Shown one piece after another: positions 16,231-24,993 of a stretch of 64,000 bases of DNA. The notes below the pieces were generated by a model that was not told where the DNA came from, searched no databases, and was given only the letters and a program-made list of their open reading frames with translations. The stretch comes from PZPK01 sp963974595 (GTDB lineage Bacteria > Pseudomonadota > Gammaproteobacteria > Pseudomonadales > Oleiphilaceae). The stretch spans positions 27,279 through 91,278 of the forward strand of contig CAXBDA010000002.1 of NCBI GenBank assembly GCA_963974595.1. Direction: 5' to 3'. Both the position numbers and the translations under genes were made by a program. Position 1 is the stretch's first letter. Each line of letters opens with the position of its first letter.

Positions 16231-18639
16231 ATGTCTCTTCTTCAAAAAAATACCGATCGTCCGTTACTAATAAAGAGATCAATGTCTAGCATTGGCTTGT
16301 TTGTTATTTTATGTCTCATGTCGCAATTAGTGTTGTCAGAAGGTGATGAAAAAGAGCATAAAGCGGCTGATATAAGGCTCTTAATTGATATTTCGGGCAG
16401 CATGAAAAAGAATGACTCTGCGAATTTAAGAATTCCTTCGGTTTCATTATTAACTGAATTAATACCGGATGGCGATAAGGCGGGTGTTTGGACTTTCGGG
16501 CAATGGGTAAATAATCTGGTTAAGCATCGGACAGTAGATGATACATGGCGTGAAGATGCTAAAGAGCAAGCTAAGAAAATAAACTCAGTTGCATTGTATA
16601 CAAATATTGGCGCTGTTTTAGAAAAATCATCTGATGATACTTATAAGCCAGACTTGGATTATTCGAATACCCATTTTATCCTTCTAACGGATGGTATGAT
16701 CGATATAGATAAAGACTCGGCAAAAAATGATCTTGAGCGTGAGCGAGTGTTATCCAGTGTTTTAGCTTCCTTTAAGGAACGCGGTGCAAAAATTCACGCT
16801 ATTTCCTTATCTAAAAATGCCGATCTATCTTTAATGGACAAGTTGGCAGTTCAAACAGGGGGGCAGTCTGCGGTCGCTGAGAGCTCAGAAGATTTAACAA
16901 AAATATTTGTGCAAGTTCTGGATCAGGCTGTGCCAAGTGAGCAAGTGCCGATTGAAGGTAATGAGTTTGCCATTGACTCAAGTGTCGAAGAGTTTACGGC
17001 GCTGATCTTTAGAGGTGATGGCAGTGTGCCAACAGAAATAATCTCACCCGATAATAGTGTTTATAAATACGGCCAGAAGGACGCAGATGTTAAGTGGTTT
17101 CAGGATCGTGGTTATGACTTAATTACCATTACCCGGCCACTTGAAGGAACATGGTCTATAAAGGCAGATATTCAACCAGAAAGCAGGGTGACGGTTGTTA
17201 GTAACCTTCAACTGGATGTCTCTAAATTACCGGCTAACTTCTTCGCAGGTGAGCAGCTCAATGTCGATGTAAGTTTTATTGAAGAGGGCAAGAAGGTCGT
17301 TAGTCCGGAATTTTTATCCTTATTAGACATTGAATTACAACTCACGACTGAAGAGGGGAAATCTGCCAGTAAGGCTATGTCTGATGCCGATAACCCGCCC
17401 GCTGATGGCGTCTTCAAAGAGTCTATTACCAAACTCACTAAAGTAGGGCAGTATGAAGTTAATGTCCTGGTTGATGGGAAAACCTTTAAACGCAGTAAGC
17501 GCCAAGTGGTTAACTTAAGAGCGCCCTTTGATTTTGAATTTTCAGTTAAATCTGATGCCTTACAGCCATATTATGAATTGGTTGTTACTCCTCTAAATGA
17601 CAGTATTAATCTTGATGATACCAATGTTTTTGTGAAAACGACGTTTCCTGATTCAGCCAGTCTAATTAGTGCCTTAGAAAAAGAAGATGACAAAAATCGT
17701 TGGGTGCTTCAGATTTCTCCAACTAAAGGTGATGGTATTTACGAGGTTGCCATCAAAGTAAAGTCGAAAACGTTGTCAGGAAAAGAGTTTCAGTTCAAAC
17801 CGAAACCGTTTGAAGCAGAATTTCCTGTCCCAGTTGGTTCTTCAAATAAAATCATTTCGGTGAATGAAGAATTGCCTGTAGAGGAAGATGTGGTCGAAGC
17901 ACCGATTGTCGAAGAGGTTGCTCCTGTTGTTGAAGAAAAAATAATAGAAAAAGCAGTTGAATCTGAAGAAATTTTGGTTGAAGAGTCTGTTGAAACGCCA
18001 GAAGATATGGCAGAAGAATCAGACTACTTTTGGTGGATAGTCGGTGCTGCAGCAACAGCCGGATTGCTTTTAGTTTCAGGTCTCGCGTTCTTTTTTATAA
18101 GAAAGCGTAAGAAGGCTAACGAAACTAACGAAGAAGCACCTGGAGAAATCCTTTCTGATGATGATGTGAAAGCTTTGGATGAGACGTCTGGTGAAGATGT
18201 GCCTGTTGTAGAGGAGGCTGTCTTTGAGGAGCCAGAGGTCGAAGAGCCGGTCTTGGAAGAGCCGGTCTTGGAAGAGCCAGAGATTGAGGAAGATAATGGT
18301 GATGATCTTGATTTCATGGAGGCTGCCGAAGAGTTGGAGGTGGCTGTTGAAATAGAAGAAGTAGATGATTTGTCTGATGAGGATGATGCCCTTGATTTAA
18401 GTGATGTGCTCAACGAAGCTGATGCTATTGAGGAGTCTGAGCCTGAAGAGCTAGATGTAGCAGATATAGCGCAAGCAATAGAAGAATCAGCTGATGAGCC
18501 TGCTGAAGCGCTAGACGAGGAAATTGAAAAAGCCCTTGATATAAATGACGATGACGATGACGATGACGAGGAATTCAATTTAGAAGATTTTGATATAGGC
18601 GATACAGACGATCTTCCTGACTCGGAAGAAAAACCCTAA
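16231..18639 (+). CDS. VWA-domain membrane protein with long acidic cytoplasmic tail
   Basis: The ATG at 16231 is preferred because AGGA (16221-16224) sits at proper distance; upstream ATGs at 16210 and 16216 lack one. The 802-residue protein has a signal-like segment (SIGLFVILCLMSQLVLS), a von Willebrand A domain starting LLIDISGSM with a MIDAS DxSxS at residues 53-57 and a LLTDGMID block, then ~300 residues of probable beta domains. A single transmembrane helix follows at ~600-622 and a KRKK stop-transfer. The final ~180 residues are extremely Asp/Glu-rich with EEPVLEEPVLEEP repeats. The topology suggests a periplasmic VWA domain and an acidic cytosolic tail. It is monocistronic. Function unknown. 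Confidence 0.85.
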   Translation: MSLLQKNTDRPLLIKRSMSSIGLFVILCLMSQLVLSEGDEKEHKAADIRLLIDISGSMKKNDSANLRIPSVSLLTELIPDGDKAGVWTFGQWVNNLVKHRTVDDTWREDAKEQAKKINSVALYTNIGAVLEKSSDDTYKPDLDYSNTHFILLTDGMIDIDKDSAKNDLERERVLSSVLASFKERGAKIHAISLSKNADLSLMDKLAVQTGGQSAVAESSEDLTKIFVQVLDQAVPSEQVPIEGNEFAIDSSVEEFTALIFRGDGSVPTEIISPDNSVYKYGQKDADVKWFQDRGYDLITITRPLEGTWSIKADIQPESRVTVVSNLQLDVSKLPANFFAGEQLNVDVSFIEEGKKVVSPEFLSLLDIELQLTTEEGKSASKAMSDADNPPADGVFKESITKLTKVGQYEVNVLVDGKTFKRSKRQVVNLRAPFDFEFSVKSDALQPYYELVVTPLNDSINLDDTNVFVKTTFPDSASLISALEKEDDKNRWVLQISPTKGDGIYEVAIKVKSKTLSGKEFQFKPKPFEAEFPVPVGSSNKIISVNEELPVEEDVVEAPIVEEVAPVVEEKIIEKAVESEEILVEESVETPEDMAEESDYFWWIVGAAATAGLLLVSGLAFFFIRKRKKANETNEEAPGEILSDDDVKALDETSGEDVPVVEEAVFEEPEVEEPVLEEPVLEEPEIEEDNGDDLDFMEAAEELEVAVEIEEVDDLSDEDDALDLSDVLNEADAIEESEPEELDVADIAQAIEESADEPAEALDEEIEKALDINDDDDDDDEEFNLEDFDIGDTDDLPDSEEKP

Positions 18640-18688
18640 TATGTATTTATAAAGTGTTAGCTAAGTCACTTTATGTGTCAATTAACGC

Positions 18689-18717
18689 TTGCAAGCGCAT
18701 TAAGTGCTTAATATAAT
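18689..18717 (+). promoter_or_regulatory. Sigma-70 promoter of tRNA-Gly
   Basis: TTGCAA (18689-18694), a 17-base spacer and a perfect TATAAT (18712-18717) are followed by the GC-rich discriminator GCGCGCCG, typical of stable-RNA promoters under stringent control. The tRNA begins 63 bases downstream. Confidence 0.85.
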
Positions 18718-18780
18718 GCGCGCCGTTGAATATAATTCAACTTGCTGAAAAATATATTATTTTCAGTATTGCCAGATAAA

Positions 18781-18856
18781 GCGGGAATAGCTCAGCTGGT
18801 AGAGCACAACCTTGCCAAGGTTGGGGTCGCGAGTTCGAATCTCGTTTCCCGCTCCA
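18781..18856 (+). tRNA. tRNA-Gly (GCC anticodon)
   Basis: A 76-nt tRNA with acceptor stem GCGGGAA/TTCCCGC, D-arm AGCTCAGCTGGTAGAGC, anticodon loop CTTGCCAAG (anticodon GCC), T-arm GCGAGTTCGAATCTCGT and encoded CCA. It is a single tRNA with its own promoter and hairpin terminator. Confidence 0.98.
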
Positions 18857-18865
18857 ATTCTCAAT

Positions 18866-18890
18866 AGTCTATCTTTCTAGACTTATTTCT
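18866..18890 (+). terminator. Terminator of tRNA-Gly
   Basis: The 6-bp stem AGTCTA (18866-18871) / TAGACT (18878-18883) with a TCTTTC loop is followed by a T-rich tail, ten bases after the tRNA. Confidence 0.6.
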
Positions 18891-19052
18891 TTCTTATCAA
18901 TGCGTACCCTTATAACTTGGTCTAAACTTACTGCAAGTTAAAGACGTTGAGCCCAGTAAATATTTGGTTTGTATAGCTTACTAAAGGCTGGCTTATATCA
19001 GCGTTGTTTATCGTTTGAAAAGTGGCTCTATTATGCAAAGCTGGAGGATTGA

Positions 19053-19985
19053 ATGTCAGGAATTTTGGCTTCTGTAGATTTAAGAACGAAGTTGGTTGGT
19101 GAAAATAGATTAGAAATACTTATGTTCAAACTGGCGGGTCGTCAAACATTTGCAATCAACGTATTTAAGGTTCAAGAAGTACTAAAGCTTCCCAATCTAA
19201 CCCAAATGCCGCACCGTCATGCATTTATATGCGGTGTTACGCATTTTAGAGGCCAGACCTTACCTGTTATCAACTTAAGTCAAGCTATTGGTATGCGCCC
19301 CTTAGAGGTTAGCAAAGATTCTATTATTATCGTGACGGAGTATAACCGCAGCGTTCAGGCCTTTTTAGTGGGTGGGATCAAACAAATAGTTAATATGAAT
19401 TGGGCTGATATTTTACCACCCCCAAAAGCTGCAGGTCGTGCTCACTATCTGACTGCGATTACACGTTATCAAAACGAAATAGTTGAAATTATTGACGTAG
19501 AAAAAGTACTTGCTGAAATTTCGCCTTATTCGACGGATGTTTCAGAAGGCTTATTGGATGGTGACTTGATTTCCAAAGTCAATGATCGTTTTGTGCTGGT
19601 TGTCGATGACTCACCGGTTGCGATTAATCAAGCTAAAGGCACCTTACAAAAGATAGGTCTAGAGGTGATTACAGCTTCGAATGGGAAGCAGGCTCATAAT
19701 TTACTTACCTCTTGGGCAGCGGAATCGCAAGAAAAAATAGATAAGTGCTTGCTGGTATTAACAGATGCTGAAATGCCAGAGATGGATGGCTACCGGCTCA
19801 CAACCGAAATAAGACAAGATGATCGGCTTAAGCATATGCATGTCATTATGCATACATCACTAAGTGGTAGTTTTAATCAGGCGATGGCGCAGCGTGTTGG
19901 CTGTAATAAACTACTATCTAAATTTCAGCCTGATGAGTTAGCAGAAGCTGTTTTAGATTATATACGAGAGCTATATCAAAAATGA
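19053..19985 (+). CDS. cheV: Chemotaxis coupling protein CheV (CheW-REC)
   Basis: The 310-residue protein has an N-terminal CheW-like coupling domain (FKLAGRQTFAINVFKVQEVL, FICGVTHFRGQTLPVINL) and a C-terminal receiver domain beginning VLVVDDSPVAINQAK with phosphoacceptor region LVLTDAEMPEMDGYRL. It couples chemoreceptors to CheA and is tuned by phosphorylation. GGAGG lies seven bases before the ATG. The stop overlaps the next start (ATGA). It lies away from the main chemotaxis cluster, as cheV often does. Confidence 0.95.
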   Translation: MSGILASVDLRTKLVGENRLEILMFKLAGRQTFAINVFKVQEVLKLPNLTQMPHRHAFICGVTHFRGQTLPVINLSQAIGMRPLEVSKDSIIIVTEYNRSVQAFLVGGIKQIVNMNWADILPPPKAAGRAHYLTAITRYQNEIVEIIDVEKVLAEISPYSTDVSEGLLDGDLISKVNDRFVLVVDDSPVAINQAKGTLQKIGLEVITASNGKQAHNLLTSWAAESQEKIDKCLLVLTDAEMPEMDGYRLTTEIRQDDRLKHMHVIMHTSLSGSFNQAMAQRVGCNKLLSKFQPDELAEAVLDYIRELYQK

Positions 19986-20815
19986 TGAGGTCTTGTTATG
20001 TGAGTGGCTTAATTACCTATCCGGTTAAATCTCTTCAAGGAATTAGTAAAGAAGCATATCGCGTAGATGATTTTGGCTTCGAACATGATCGGCGATTCAT
20101 GTTAATTGATGATAAGAATAAATTTATATCCCAAAGGTCTCAGCCTAAGCTTGCGTTGTTAGCTGTTAATGTTTACTTATCTTCTCAGGGTGGTCTTGAG
20201 TCAATTGATATTTTCTCCGACCAGTTGGGTCATCTTTCTTTTCCTATGAGTTTGTTTAATGAGCATATCGCTCTGGACTGTGATGTCATGGTTTGGGGGG
20301 ATGTTGTCAGATCTTTGGTTCTCAATGACTCTTATACGGAAAAACTATCTAAGTTCTTAGGGGTAAATGTTCGCTTGGCCTTTATGTCAGATTCAAGCTT
20401 TCGGCAAATAGACCGGCAGTATTTTTCAGAGGATAAGCGTGTTAGTTTTGCCGATGGTTATCCTTTTTTATTAACGTCTGAAGTCTCTTTAGCGGACTTA
20501 AATAGTCGATTAGAGCAGCCTGTTCCAATGAGTAATTTTAGGCCAAATATTGTTATTTCTGGTAGGGTTTCTGCTTACACAGAAGATGCATGGAAACGTA
20601 TTATGATTGGCGATATCTCTTTTGAGTTGGTCAAGCCTTGCAGTCGTTGTATTATGACAACGATCAATAAAAAAGGAGAGAAGGCAGCGAGTCGGGAACC
20701 TTTAAAGACATTGAGTCAATACCGTAGAAATGAGTTCGGAGTCTGTTTTGGTCAAAATCTCGTTCATTTGTCGCGAGGTACTATACGTGTGGGTGATTTA
20801 GTTAGTTTTGAATAG
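19982..20815 (+). CDS. MOSC domain protein
   Basis: A 277-residue protein with an N-terminal MOSC beta-barrel (ITYPVKSLQGISKEAY, GFEHDRRFMLID) and a C-terminal MOSC domain containing the conserved Cys (KPCSRCIMTTI). MOSC proteins bind the molybdenum cofactor and include the mARC/YcbX group that reduces N-hydroxylated compounds. It lacks the C-terminal 2Fe-2S ferredoxin domain of E. coli YcbX, which is about 370 residues. The start overlaps the cheV stop, so the two are co-transcribed, though no functional link is obvious. Confidence 0.88.
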   Translation: MMRSCYVSGLITYPVKSLQGISKEAYRVDDFGFEHDRRFMLIDDKNKFISQRSQPKLALLAVNVYLSSQGGLESIDIFSDQLGHLSFPMSLFNEHIALDCDVMVWGDVVRSLVLNDSYTEKLSKFLGVNVRLAFMSDSSFRQIDRQYFSEDKRVSFADGYPFLLTSEVSLADLNSRLEQPVPMSNFRPNIVISGRVSAYTEDAWKRIMIGDISFELVKPCSRCIMTTINKKGEKAASREPLKTLSQYRRNEFGVCFGQNLVHLSRGTIRVGDLVSFE

Positions 20816-20819
20816 CTAA

Positions 20820-21407
20820 TTAAAAAAGTTCAATTTCATCATTGGTTGAATCATGCTCATCTTTTTTAGCACTAAAGTGATGTTGATAAACCTCTAACGC
20901 TTCATCAACAGATGCGCCATTCATTATGTGCTGAAACATAATTCTTTCTTCTTCCATAGTGTAATTTGACATAATATCTTCTTGCAGTTTTGACCATGCA
21001 GACGGGTTATAAACTTGTGCAGGATCACTGACTAAACGACTGAGCCAGCTCAAATCTCTCTTCACATGATCCAGACGTTGCGTTAAGCGGTCGTAGAATT
21101 GGAAGGCAACAATGGCGCTCATTATTTTCTGGTGAATTTCTTCGGTGCTTAAGCGAAAGGTTTCCAGTTCATTGTTTTCTGAGGATTCATTTTTATTAGG
21201 CGGATCAAGTAAGCCTTGAAGCTGGTTTGCAATATAGGTGAAGGATTGAGTCAGTTCTGTGACAGACTTTTCGCCATCTGACATGGTACATTCGACTTGA
21301 GAGACGGCTAGGGTCAGCATGTTAATCGTCTCTCTTACTTGACTCCAATCAAGGTCAGGCTGTTTTGCAGTTGAAGGTGCTTGAGGTGCTTCTGATTTTA
21401 TATTCAT
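20820..21407 (-). CDS. Helical protein with a chemotaxis-type QFxDRLTQ motif
   Basis: A 195-residue, largely helical soluble protein. Residues ~95-125 (SAIVAFQFYDRLTQRLDHVK) resemble the [LA]QFQDxxxQ helix found in CheZ-like proteins and at the end of some chemoreceptors. The C-terminal part is acidic, ending NDEIELF, and recalls the CheY-binding acidic tail of CheZ, though the match is loose. It is convergent with the cheV-MOSC unit, four bases between stops. I do not assign CheZ because overall similarity is not evident by eye; a chemotaxis or flagellar role is plausible. Confidence 0.6.
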   Translation of the reverse strand: MNIKSEAPQAPSTAKQPDLDWSQVRETINMLTLAVSQVECTMSDGEKSVTELTQSFTYIANQLQGLLDPPNKNESSENNELETFRLSTEEIHQKIMSAIVAFQFYDRLTQRLDHVKRDLSWLSRLVSDPAQVYNPSAWSKLQEDIMSNYTMEEERIMFQHIMNGASVDEALEVYQHHFSAKKDEHDSTNDEIELF

Positions 21408-21642
21408 GTAAAAAGCAGTGCTCCATAAGGTTTGTGCAGATGAAAAAATTGTGGTTGTCGATTTATTTTATGCATAATGGCCACATTTAGAGTCGCTTCT
21501 TAAGAAACTCAAGAGTTTTCAGTGCATGTCATGTCCTGTTTTCAGGTTTAACTATACATAAAACTATATTGTCTAATGATAGTTGATAAAGCTTAATTGG
21601 CGAGTGAATTTCACTAAAATATACAGAATTAACGAAGGTATT

Positions 21643-23589
21643 ATGAGTATTGCCCGCTTTGAAAATGTGTCGCTCGCTTATGGGCTTCGGCCCTTATTAG
21701 ATAAAGTAAATTTTGCTATTGAAGAAAAGCAAAAAATTTGTTTACTTGGTCGCAATGGTGAAGGTAAATCATCTTTAATGAACTTGCTAACCAAAGCTAT
21801 ATTACCGGATTCAGGTGAGCTTAATTTTCAAAAAGGGGTAAAGGTTGGGGCACTTCCTCAAAGCTTGCCTGAAGCCGATGATAGAAGTGTTTACGATTTA
21901 GTCGCAGAGGGTTTGGAAGACTTAGGCCAATACCTTAAGGAATATAACGGCATCTTAGCATTAGTTTCAGATAACGCATCATCAGATCAAATAGCTTTGA
22001 TGGGGCGATTAGAGTTTCTTCAGGAAAAAATAGAAACACTGGATGGTTGGACATTTCAACATAAAATAGACTCAATGCTGAAGCGTTTTGGTCTATCTCC
22101 AGAGCAGAAGATGAAAGATTTATCCGGCGGTTGGCGTCGACGTGTTTTGCTTGCTAAGTCTTTAATTAATGAGCCTGATTTGCTTTTACTGGATGAGCCA
22201 ACAAATCATCTGGATATTGAAACAATAAAATGGCTCGAAGCAAGGCTTCAAGAATTTAATGGCTCACTTTTATTTGTGAGCCACGATAGAGCTTTCATTA
22301 AAGCATTAGCCTCAAATATTATTGAGTTAGATCGAGGCCAGTTAACACCTTTTAACGGTGGTTATACCGACTATTTAGTTGCTAAACAAAAGTTACTAGA
22401 GGAAGAAGAACGCCAAAACCAGTTATTCGATAAACGACTTTCTGAAGAAGAAGTTTGGATTCGCCAAGGCGTCAAAGCCCGGAGAACGAGAAATGAAGGT
22501 CGTGTCAGGGCGCTTAAAGCGATGCGTAATACTTATCGGTCTCGTGTTTCCCAGCAGGGTAAGGTTGACATCAAAATTGCAGAAGCTGAGAAGTCGGGTC
22601 GATTAGTTATCGAGGCAGAGGGGATTACCCATCAATTCAGTAACGGTAGAAAGGTTATCACTGAATTCTCACTTACCGTGATGCGAGGTGACCGTATCGG
22701 TTTAATCGGTGCTAATGGAGCGGGGAAGACGACGCTGATTCGCATATTATTAAATCAGTTGACGCCTACAGAGGGGATGGTTCGTGTGGGCTCAAAGGTG
22801 GAAGTTGCTTACTTTGATCAATTAAGAACGGGCTTGAATTTTAATCAATCAGTCTTTGATAATGTTGCAGACGGGCATGATTTTATTGAAGTGAATGGAA
22901 ACTCTCGTCATGTTATCAGTTATTTAAATGACTTTTTATTTACAGCTGAACGTGCCAGAACGCCTATCAACGCTCTATCTGGAGGAGAGACTAATCGTCT
23001 ATTACTGGCTAAGCTTTTCGCAAAACCTGCCAATATCATTGTCATGGATGAACCGACAAACGATCTTGATGTTGATACGCTTGAGCTGCTTGAAGATAAA
23101 TTAAGTGATTTTCAAGGGACTTTACTTGTCACCAGTCATGATCGTGATTTTTTAGATCAGGTTGTGACGAGTACTCTGGTTTTTGAAGGAGAGGGTAAAG
23201 TTAGTAGTTATGTAGGTGGTTATCTGGATTGGGTCAGGCAGACTGGTGGGGTATTACCTGTAGAGCCTCAGTCGGGTGGTGCAAACATTTCTGTTGTGGT
23301 AAGTGAGCTTGAAGGTGTGGTCGAAGTATCAGTGCCTCATAGTAAGCCGGTGGTGACTAAACCCAAAAAACTCAGTTATAAATTGAAGTTAGAGTTAGAA
23401 ACTCTACCGGCAAAGATAGAGGCGCTTGAAGCTAGGCAGTCAGAACAGCAGTCATTGATTAATGATCCTGACTTTTATAAAAGTGATCGCCAGGAAATAG
23501 AACAAATGACAATGCTTTTAGCCGAAACAGAGACCTTGTTGGCACAAGCGATAGAGCGTTGGATGGAACTCGAAGACTTACAGTCCTAG
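21643..23589 (+). CDS. uup: ABC-F family ATPase Uup
   Basis: From the ATG at 21643 (AAGG upstream) the protein has 648 residues: two ABC ATPase domains without membrane segments. Domain 1 has GRNGEGKSSL, LSGGWRRRVLLAKSL and LLDEPTNHLD. Domain 2 has GANGAGKTTL, LSGGETNRLLLAKLF and VMDEPTNDLD. A charged linker lies between them. The last ~90 residues form the coiled-coil C-terminal domain that in Uup binds nucleic acids. Uup acts on ribosomes and affects precise transposon excision. A frame-consistent upstream extension has no ribosome site. Confidence 0.93.
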   Translation: MSIARFENVSLAYGLRPLLDKVNFAIEEKQKICLLGRNGEGKSSLMNLLTKAILPDSGELNFQKGVKVGALPQSLPEADDRSVYDLVAEGLEDLGQYLKEYNGILALVSDNASSDQIALMGRLEFLQEKIETLDGWTFQHKIDSMLKRFGLSPEQKMKDLSGGWRRRVLLAKSLINEPDLLLLDEPTNHLDIETIKWLEARLQEFNGSLLFVSHDRAFIKALASNIIELDRGQLTPFNGGYTDYLVAKQKLLEEEERQNQLFDKRLSEEEVWIRQGVKARRTRNEGRVRALKAMRNTYRSRVSQQGKVDIKIAEAEKSGRLVIEAEGITHQFSNGRKVITEFSLTVMRGDRIGLIGANGAGKTTLIRILLNQLTPTEGMVRVGSKVEVAYFDQLRTGLNFNQSVFDNVADGHDFIEVNGNSRHVISYLNDFLFTAERARTPINALSGGETNRLLLAKLFAKPANIIVMDEPTNDLDVDTLELLEDKLSDFQGTLLVTSHDRDFLDQVVTSTLVFEGEGKVSSYVGGYLDWVRQTGGVLPVEPQSGGANISVVVSELEGVVEVSVPHSKPVVTKPKKLSYKLKLELETLPAKIEALEARQSEQQSLINDPDFYKSDRQEIEQMTMLLAETETLLAQAIERWMELEDLQS

Positions 23590-23623
23590 AAAATTAATCA
23601 CCAGTTTAGTCGAAGAGAATGAT

Positions 23624-24121
23624 ATGGGCTTATGGATTGCAATTTTTATTACGTTGCTTGTTTTCGGATCGATTCTTTGGGTGAAACCTTCACCTAGAGA
23701 GCGGACTCTGACTCAGTTGAGAACTATGGCTTTGTCAAAAGGCTTAAAAGTCCGGCTTTTGGATGCTAGGTTATCAGCGCAGCTTTTCCCGTGGATTGAT
23801 AACTATAGACAATTTGTGTTCTATGAAAAACCCCTTCCAAGTATTGCTAAGCTCAAGTCGAACAAGGCAATTGTGATCAGAGTGTCGGACGATCCTAATG
23901 CGCATGAATTAGATCAAGATAAGCCCATAAAAGTGGCGCTTTCTAACAAAGTAGATTTTACGCTATTGCCAAGTACGGCCGAGGCTCTGGTTATTTCTGC
24001 TTCGGGTATTTCTATTGTCTGGAGAGAATATCAAGATGGTGAACTTGATGTGTTTCAGCAGCTTGAGCTCATTGAAGATTTTTTAGCCCATTGCATTGTT
24101 AACAGTAATGTTTGGACATAA
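23624..24121 (+). CDS. Hypothetical membrane-anchored protein
   Basis: A 165-residue protein with one N-terminal hydrophobic helix (GLWIAIFITLLVFGSILWV) and then a soluble domain of mixed beta/alpha character containing PSPRERTLTQLRTMALSKGLKV. It starts 34 bases after uup and ends at a strong terminator, so it is probably co-transcribed with uup. No catalytic motif or known family is evident. A similarly sized hypothetical lies near uup in other gammaproteobacteria, as far as I recall. Confidence 0.75.
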   Translation: MGLWIAIFITLLVFGSILWVKPSPRERTLTQLRTMALSKGLKVRLLDARLSAQLFPWIDNYRQFVFYEKPLPSIAKLKSNKAIVIRVSDDPNAHELDQDKPIKVALSNKVDFTLLPSTAEALVISASGISIVWREYQDGELDVFQQLELIEDFLAHCIVNSNVWT

Positions 24122-24156
24122 AAAAACCAGGCACTTTTAATTAGTGTCTGGTTTTT
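24122..24156. terminator. Bidirectional terminator
   Basis: AAAAACCAGGCACT (24122-24135) pairs with AGTGTCTGGTTTTT (24143-24156) over 14 bp including one G-T pair. A and T tracts on both sides suit termination in both directions between convergent genes. Confidence 0.88.
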
Positions 24157-24174
24157 ATTCAAAAGCACAAAATT

Positions 24175-24993
24175 TTATTTTGAGTTGAGCGCTTCTGTGA
24201 TGTCACTAATGATTTTTTTGGAATATAGATTAACGATAAAGTTAACGCGATTTTCATTGTAATTGATATAAGATGACTTGATAAAGTCCCACTTGGTGTT
24301 GGCGGAATCAAGCAACTTAAATGCCACAGCTTTTTCTTTTGCTAAGTCCATTAGATTACTTAGTTGGCCATCAAACTCATTGGCAAGAGCATCAATGGTT
24401 ACCTCTGTGGTGCTGTCAGCATATACCTGGCTCACTGTCGAGGTCGATCTTGCAGAGTATTTTGTCATCATTAAGCCGATATTGACAGCAGCTTCACGAC
24501 CCAGGTTTGTGAATTTATTTGGCTTGTTCTTTTCGTTTTCTAGTAGCGCCAGGTAAAACTCAGCCAGTGAATTATTTAAAACGATATTGGCTGCCGCCAT
24601 ATCGCCAGCCAATCTTAAGTCAGGGTAGCCTGAGCGTTTAACTTCTTTGATATTTTGTTTTAAAAGTTTTAAGTAGTTATTCCAGTTTTCTTCTACAACA
24701 AAAAAACTCTCTTCGCTTGGTGAGTCTTTTGAAGCAGCAGCAAGGGAAGAAAAAGCAGACTTTAGGGTATCCACAGATTCATTAATGTCAGCCAAGTCTT
24801 TTTGAGCGCCTTGATTTGCACTGAAATTATAAAACCCATTGATGGAGTAATAGGTATTTATCTGTGCATTAAATACATCCTCGAGACTACTTGCATTAGC
24901 AAGAGAGTGGCTAGTTAAGCTAGCTCCAAAGTACAATATTGTGAAAGCAAAAAGCTGTTTTGAAATCGATAAGTAATTGTAAAAACGCGACAT
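24175..24993 (-). CDS. Secreted/periplasmic helical protein, unknown function
   Basis: A 272-residue protein with a Sec signal peptide (residues ~12-34, probable cleavage after SHSLANA) and an otherwise all-helical, Asn/Ser/Lys-rich mature part. Repeated short helices such as AAANIVLNNSLAEFY and REAAVNIGLMMTKYSARS recall the four-helix sensor modules at the N-terminus of PilJ-type chemoreceptors, but there is no membrane or signalling domain. In Pseudomonas a hypothetical also precedes fadB in this position. It diverges from fadB over 526 bases. Function unknown. Confidence 0.75.
   Translation of the reverse strand: MSRFYNYLSISKQLFAFTILYFGASLTSHSLANASSLEDVFNAQINTYYSINGFYNFSANQGAQKDLADINESVDTLKSAFSSLAAASKDSPSEESFFVVEENWNNYLKLLKQNIKEVKRSGYPDLRLAGDMAAANIVLNNSLAEFYLALLENEKNKPNKFTNLGREAAVNIGLMMTKYSARSTSTVSQVYADSTTEVTIDALANEFDGQLSNLMDLAKEKAVAFKLLDSANTKWDFIKSSYINYNENRVNFIVNLYSKKIISDITEALNSK

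Noticed and set aside
18024..18578. Long Ser-rich minus-strand reading frame
   Set aside because: It is the complement of the Glu/Asp-rich tail of the VWA gene (GAG/GAA/GAT codons read as Ser/Leu on the other strand).
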